From Thermococcus sp. (GTDB lineage: Archaea > Methanobacteriota_B > Thermococci > Thermococcales > Thermococcaceae), in contig JALVWX010000228.1 in assembly GCA_027023165.1 (NCBI GenBank), forward strand, positions 1-6,834: a stretch of 6,834 bases of DNA. Reading direction: 5' to 3'. Below are positions 4,032-6,834 of the stretch, in pieces. The notes under the pieces are model-generated. The model searched no databases and was not told where the DNA came from. It saw nothing but the letters and a program-made list of their open reading frames with translations. Position 1 is the first letter of the stretch, and every line of letters begins with the position of its first letter. Position numbers and translations under genes: made by a program.

Positions 4032-6425
4032 ATGGCCGAGAAGAGGGAGATTAAGCTTAAGGTTGCTTCCGCTTACCAGCGCGACGTTGGTAGGGGAATA
4101 GTCAGGATAGACCGCAAAGCCATGCGTGAAATCGGCGTCCAGAGCGGCGACATAATCGAGATAATCGGAACCAAGAACACCGCGGCCGTGGTCTGGCCAG
4201 CTTATCCTGAGGATGAGGGATTAGGCATAATCAGAATGGACGGAACCCTCAGGAAGAACGCGGGTGTTGGACTCGGCGACGAGGTTACGATAAGGAAGGC
4301 CGAGGTCAAGGAAGCTAAAAGGGTCATCGTTGCCCCGACCGAGCCGATGCGCTTTGGAGGTGACTTCGTCGAGTGGGCCCACAGCAAGCTCGTCGGCAGG
4401 CCGGTCGCCCGGGGCGACTACATCAAGCTCGGCATCCTCGGCCAGCAGCCGCCCTTCGTCGTCACGGCGACAACTCCAGCTGGAATCGTCCAGATAACCG
4501 AGTTCACGGACTTCCAGGTCAGTGAGAAGCCGGTCAAAGAGGTCAGCAAGACCGCTGCCTTAGGCGTCACCTACGAGGACATAGGCGGCCTCAAGGACGT
4601 CATCCAGAAGGTCAGGGAGATGATCGAGCTTCCGCTCAAGCACCCGGAGATATTCGAGAAGCTCGGCATCGAGCCGCCGAAGGGTGTGCTCCTCTACGGC
4701 CCGCCCGGAACGGGCAAGACACTCCTAGCGAAGGCCGTCGCCAACGAGGCCAACGCACACTTCATAGCCATTAACGGTCCCGAGATAATGAGCAAGTACT
4801 ACGGCGAGAGCGAGGAGAGGCTGAGGGAGGTCTTCAAGGAGGCCGAGGAGAACGCTCCGGCGATAATCTTCATCGACGAGATCGATGCAATTGCTCCAAA
4901 GCGTGAGGAGACCCACGGCGAGGTCGAGAAGAGGGTCGTCAGCCAGCTCCTGACTCTAATGGACGGCCTCAAGAGCCGCGGAAAGGTCATCGTCATAGGC
5001 GCCACCAACAGGCCTGACGCAATCGATCCGGCCCTCAGGAGGCCCGGAAGGTTCGACCGCGAGCTTGAGGTCGGCGTTCCGGACAAGCAGGGCAGGAAGG
5101 AGATACTCCAGATACACACCAGGGGAATGCCCATCGAGCCGGAGTTCAGGCGCGACAAGGTCATTGAGATACTCGAGGAGCTTGAGAGGAACGAGACCTA
5201 CCGCGACGCCGCTGAGAGGGCGCTCATGAAGGTCAAGAAGGCCGAGAGTGAGGAGGAGATAAAGAGAGCCCTCCGCGATGTTGACGAGAGACTCTACGAC
5301 GAGGTCAAGGCCAAGCTCATCGACGGCCTCCTCGAGGAGCTGGCAGAGGTCACGCACGGCTTCGTTGGAGCGGACCTGGCGGCGCTCGCAAGAGAGGCCG
5401 CGATGGCCGCCCTGAGAAGGCTCATCAAGGACGGCAAGATCGACTTCGAGGCCGAGCACATACCCAAGGAAGTGCTTGAAGAGCTGAAGGTCACCAGGAG
5501 GGACTTCTACGAGGCCCTCAAGATGATAGAGCCTTCGGCCCTCAGGGAGGTCCTGCTGGAGGTCCCGAACGTCCGCTGGGACGACATCGGTGGCCTCGAG
5601 GACGTCAAGGAGGAGCTTCGCGAAGCCGTCGAGTGGCCGCTCAAGTACCCGGAGGCGTTCGCCGGACTCGGCATCGAGCCGCCGAAGGGCATACTCCTCT
5701 ACGGCCCGCCGGGAACGGGTAAAACCCTCCTCGCCAAGGCAGTAGCGAACGAGAGCGAGGCGAACTTCATAGCCATCAAGGGTCCGGAAGTGCTGAGCAA
5801 GTGGGTCGGCGAGAGCGAGAAGAACATCCGCGAGATATTCAGGAAGGCCCGCCAGGCGGCTCCGACGGTGATATTCATCGACGAGATTGACGCCATAGCA
5901 CCGCGCAGGGGAACCGACGTCAACCGCGTTACGGACAGGCTCATCAACCAGCTCCTCACTGAGATGGACGGAATCCAGGAGAACAGCGGCGTAGTGGTTA
6001 TAGGTGCCACCAACAGGCCGGACATCATCGACCCTGCCCTGCTCAGGCCAGGACGCTTTGACAGGCTGATACTCGTTCCAGCGCCTGACGAGAAGGCCAG
6101 GCTGGAGATATTCAAGGTTCACACCAGGAAGGTCCCGCTGGCCGAGGACGTTAACCTCGAGGAGCTGGCTAAGAGAACCGAGGGCTACACCGGTGCCGAC
6201 ATTGAGGCGGTGGTGAGAGAAGCGGCAATGCTCGCTATGCGCAGGGCACTTCAGGAAGGCATCATCAAACCCGGCATGAAGGCCGACGAAATCAGGAGAA
6301 AGGTCAAGGTAACTATGAAGGACCTCGAGGAGGCTCTCAAGAAGATTGGCCCGAGCGTGAGCAAGGAGACGATGGAATACTACAGGAAGATACAGGAGCA
6401 GTTCAAGCAGTCGCGCGGAGCGTGA
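4032..6425 (+). CDS. CDC48/VCP-like AAA ATPase
   Basis: The 797-residue product is a cytoplasmic hexameric unfoldase of the p97/VAT class. The N-terminal substrate/adaptor region (CDC48 N double-psi barrel about 5-88, CDC48 domain 2 about 95-165) precedes two AAA modules. D1 has Walker A GPPGTGKT (223-230), pore loop KYYGESE (255-261), Walker [10 protein letters not shown] (278-286), sensor Asn326 and Arg finger region RRPGRFDR (336-343). D2 has GPPGTGKT (558-565), KWVGESE (590-596), VIFIDEIDA (613-621), Asn661 and LRPGRFDR (671-678). Both modules look catalytically intact. D1 carries an extra charged helical insertion at about 371-437. The C-terminus ends FKQSRGA, without a proteasome-docking HbYX motif. 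ATG 4032 follows GGAGGTG (4018-4024) by seven bases. Its place after hsp20 fits the AAA+ ATPase known to be co-regulated with hsp20 by Phr in Pyrococcus. Confidence 0.97.
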   Translation: MAEKREIKLKVASAYQRDVGRGIVRIDRKAMREIGVQSGDIIEIIGTKNTAAVVWPAYPEDEGLGIIRMDGTLRKNAGVGLGDEVTIRKAEVKEAKRVIVAPTEPMRFGGDFVEWAHSKLVGRPVARGDYIKLGILGQQPPFVVTATTPAGIVQITEFTDFQVSEKPVKEVSKTAALGVTYEDIGGLKDVIQKVREMIELPLKHPEIFEKLGIEPPKGVLLYGPPGTGKTLLAKAVANEANAHFIAINGPEIMSKYYGESEERLREVFKEAEENAPAIIFIDEIDAIAPKREETHGEVEKRVVSQLLTLMDGLKSRGKVIVIGATNRPDAIDPALRRPGRFDRELEVGVPDKQGRKEILQIHTRGMPIEPEFRRDKVIEILEELERNETYRDAAERALMKVKKAESEEEIKRALRDVDERLYDEVKAKLIDGLLEELAEVTHGFVGADLAALAREAAMAALRRLIKDGKIDFEAEHIPKEVLEELKVTRRDFYEALKMIEPSALREVLLEVPNVRWDDIGGLEDVKEELREAVEWPLKYPEAFAGLGIEPPKGILLYGPPGTGKTLLAKAVANESEANFIAIKGPEVLSKWVGESEKNIREIFRKARQAAPTVIFIDEIDAIAPRRGTDVNRVTDRLINQLLTEMDGIQENSGVVVIGATNRPDIIDPALLRPGRFDRLILVPAPDEKARLEIFKVHTRKVPLAEDVNLEELAKRTEGYTGADIEAVVREAAMLAMRRALQEGIIKPGMKADEIRRKVKVTMKDLEEALKKIGPSVSKETMEYYRKIQEQFKQSRGA
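4662..5730 (+). repeat. Internal DNA repeat of the two AAA Walker A regions
   Basis: A 23-base stretch at 4662-4684 is exactly repeated at 5667-5689, and similarity continues through both Walker A motifs to about 4734 and 5739 with only scattered changes. These code the same GIEPPKG and [20 protein letters not shown] segments in D1 and D2. Such identity at silent positions reflects shared codon preference or gene conversion within the gene. Confidence 0.7.
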
Positions 6426-6429
6426 CCCA

Positions 6430-6477
6430 GCGAACGAAAGTTCGCGCGGGGCCAGGGGCTGATGCCCTTAGGTTTTT
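6430..6477 (+). terminator. Two hairpins and a T-run after the ATPase gene
   Basis: Five bases after the stop, GCGAAC (6430-6435) and GTTCGC (6440-6445) enclose GAAA, a perfect stem capped by a GNRA tetraloop. AGGGGC (6454-6459) and GCCCTT (6464-6469) enclose TGAT. TTTTT follows at 6473-6477. Together they look like the transcript end of the hsp20-ATPase unit; the T-run also serves the next promoter. Confidence 0.55.
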
Positions 6478-6480
6478 AAC
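6473..6480 (+). promoter_or_regulatory. Promoter of the membrane protein gene
   Basis: TTTTTAAC is a usual Thermococcales TATA box, set within a short palindrome AGGTT-TTT-AACCT (6470-6482). Transcription would start near 6500, giving a leader of about ten bases that ends in the ribosome binding site GAGGTGGT (6500-6506 region) before ATG 6510. Confidence 0.5.
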
Positions 6481-6509
6481 CTCCTTTTCCTATTCTCTGA
6501 GGTGGTCCG

Positions 6510-6834
6510 ATGAGGAGAAAAGGAATTCTCGTTTTTCTCGCGGTCGTTCTGATGATGTATCTGTACCCCCTCTCGGTGGTTCCCCTCCTGCTTCTAGCGA
6601 GGGAGTGGGAGGAATTCCGCGAGGAATGGAAGAAGTCAGCAATCTTAATTGGGATTTCGATACCCCTCTACGGCGCAAAGATACTTCTCGGGATTTCCGG
6701 CTGGGCAAAGACCCTTGGAATAACGCCAATCAAGGTTTCACCCGTCATCTGGTGGTCGGTTTACCTCACATTCACGGCTCTTCAGACGCTGGCCGTCTAT
6801 TATGTCTACCGCGTCTCAAAGAACTTTGGAGAAT
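6510..6834 (+). CDS. Membrane protein of unknown function, partial (C-terminus beyond right edge)
   Basis: I do not recognise the family. The 108 visible residues start MRRKG and show three hydrophobic segments at about 5-30 (ending PLSVVPLLLLA), 43-62 and 77-100. A charged loop, REWEEFREEWKKS (31-43), lies between the first two, so the N-terminus is probably cytoplasmic by the positive-inside rule. No catalytic motif or cleavable signal peptide is evident; the first segment is long and has no clear cleavage site. ATG 6510 has GAGGTGGT just upstream. It has its own promoter after the ATPase terminator, so a functional link with the heat-shock pair is not implied. Confidence 0.8.
   Translation, partial: MRRKGILVFLAVVLMMYLYPLSVVPLLLLAREWEEFREEWKKSAILIGISIPLYGAKILLGISGWAKTLGITPIKVSPVIWWSVYLTFTALQTLAVYYVYRVSKNFGE

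Noticed and set aside
4956..6122. Long open frame (388 codons) on the minus strand inside the ATPase gene
   Set aside because: It lies wholly antisense to clear AAA motifs, has no recognisable domain or promoter, and such frames arise from the codon bias of this gene.

Overview
The window is chromosomal DNA of a hyperthermophilic euryarchaeon of the Thermococcales, most likely a GC-rich Thermococcus. The evidence is a Hsp20 gene followed by a two-domain CDC48/VCP-type AAA ATPase gene, a Phr-type heat-shock operator on the Hsp20 promoter, archaeal BRE/TATA promoters (TTTATAAA, TTAATATA), ribosome binding sites of the GGAGGTGGTG type, and heavy AGG/AGA, ATA and GAG codon use. The genus is an inference; no marker gene settles it.

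Layout. Positions 1-1693, minus strand: a two-gene ABC export cassette, with the ATPase first and an ABC-2-type permease second; the permease runs off the left edge. Positions 1694-1837: a divergent promoter region. Positions 1838-2119, plus strand: a small unrecognised 93-residue protein. Positions 2158-3021, plus strand: a metallo-beta-lactamase/beta-CASP-like nuclease related to mRNA 3'-end processing factors. Positions 3022-3445: a long region with no convincing protein gene. It holds a palindrome, a strong promoter, a GC-rich block that folds well and is probably a non-coding RNA, and then the regulated hsp20 promoter. Positions 3446-3934: Hsp20. Positions 4032-6425: CDC48-type AAA ATPase. 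Positions 6426-6509: two hairpins, a T-run and a promoter. Positions 6510-6834: the start of an unrecognised membrane protein, cut by the window edge.

How the parts fit. Hsp20 (a holdase) and the CDC48-like unfoldase form a protein quality-control pair. The palindrome over the expected hsp20 transcription start fits repression by Phr, the known heat-shock repressor of Thermococcales. The 97-base gap before the ATPase has no good promoter, so at least part of its expression probably comes from the hsp20 promoter.

The least explained part is 3057-3250. A 14-bp palindrome, a TATA box and a roughly 140-nt structured RNA candidate lie there. The RNA shares an exact 14-nt stretch with the hsp20 ribosome binding site/start region and carries a segment able to pair with that stretch. 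This could be an independent ncRNA, a regulatory leader, or a decayed mobile-element 3' end (TnpB tail/omega-RNA type). The sequence alone does not decide.
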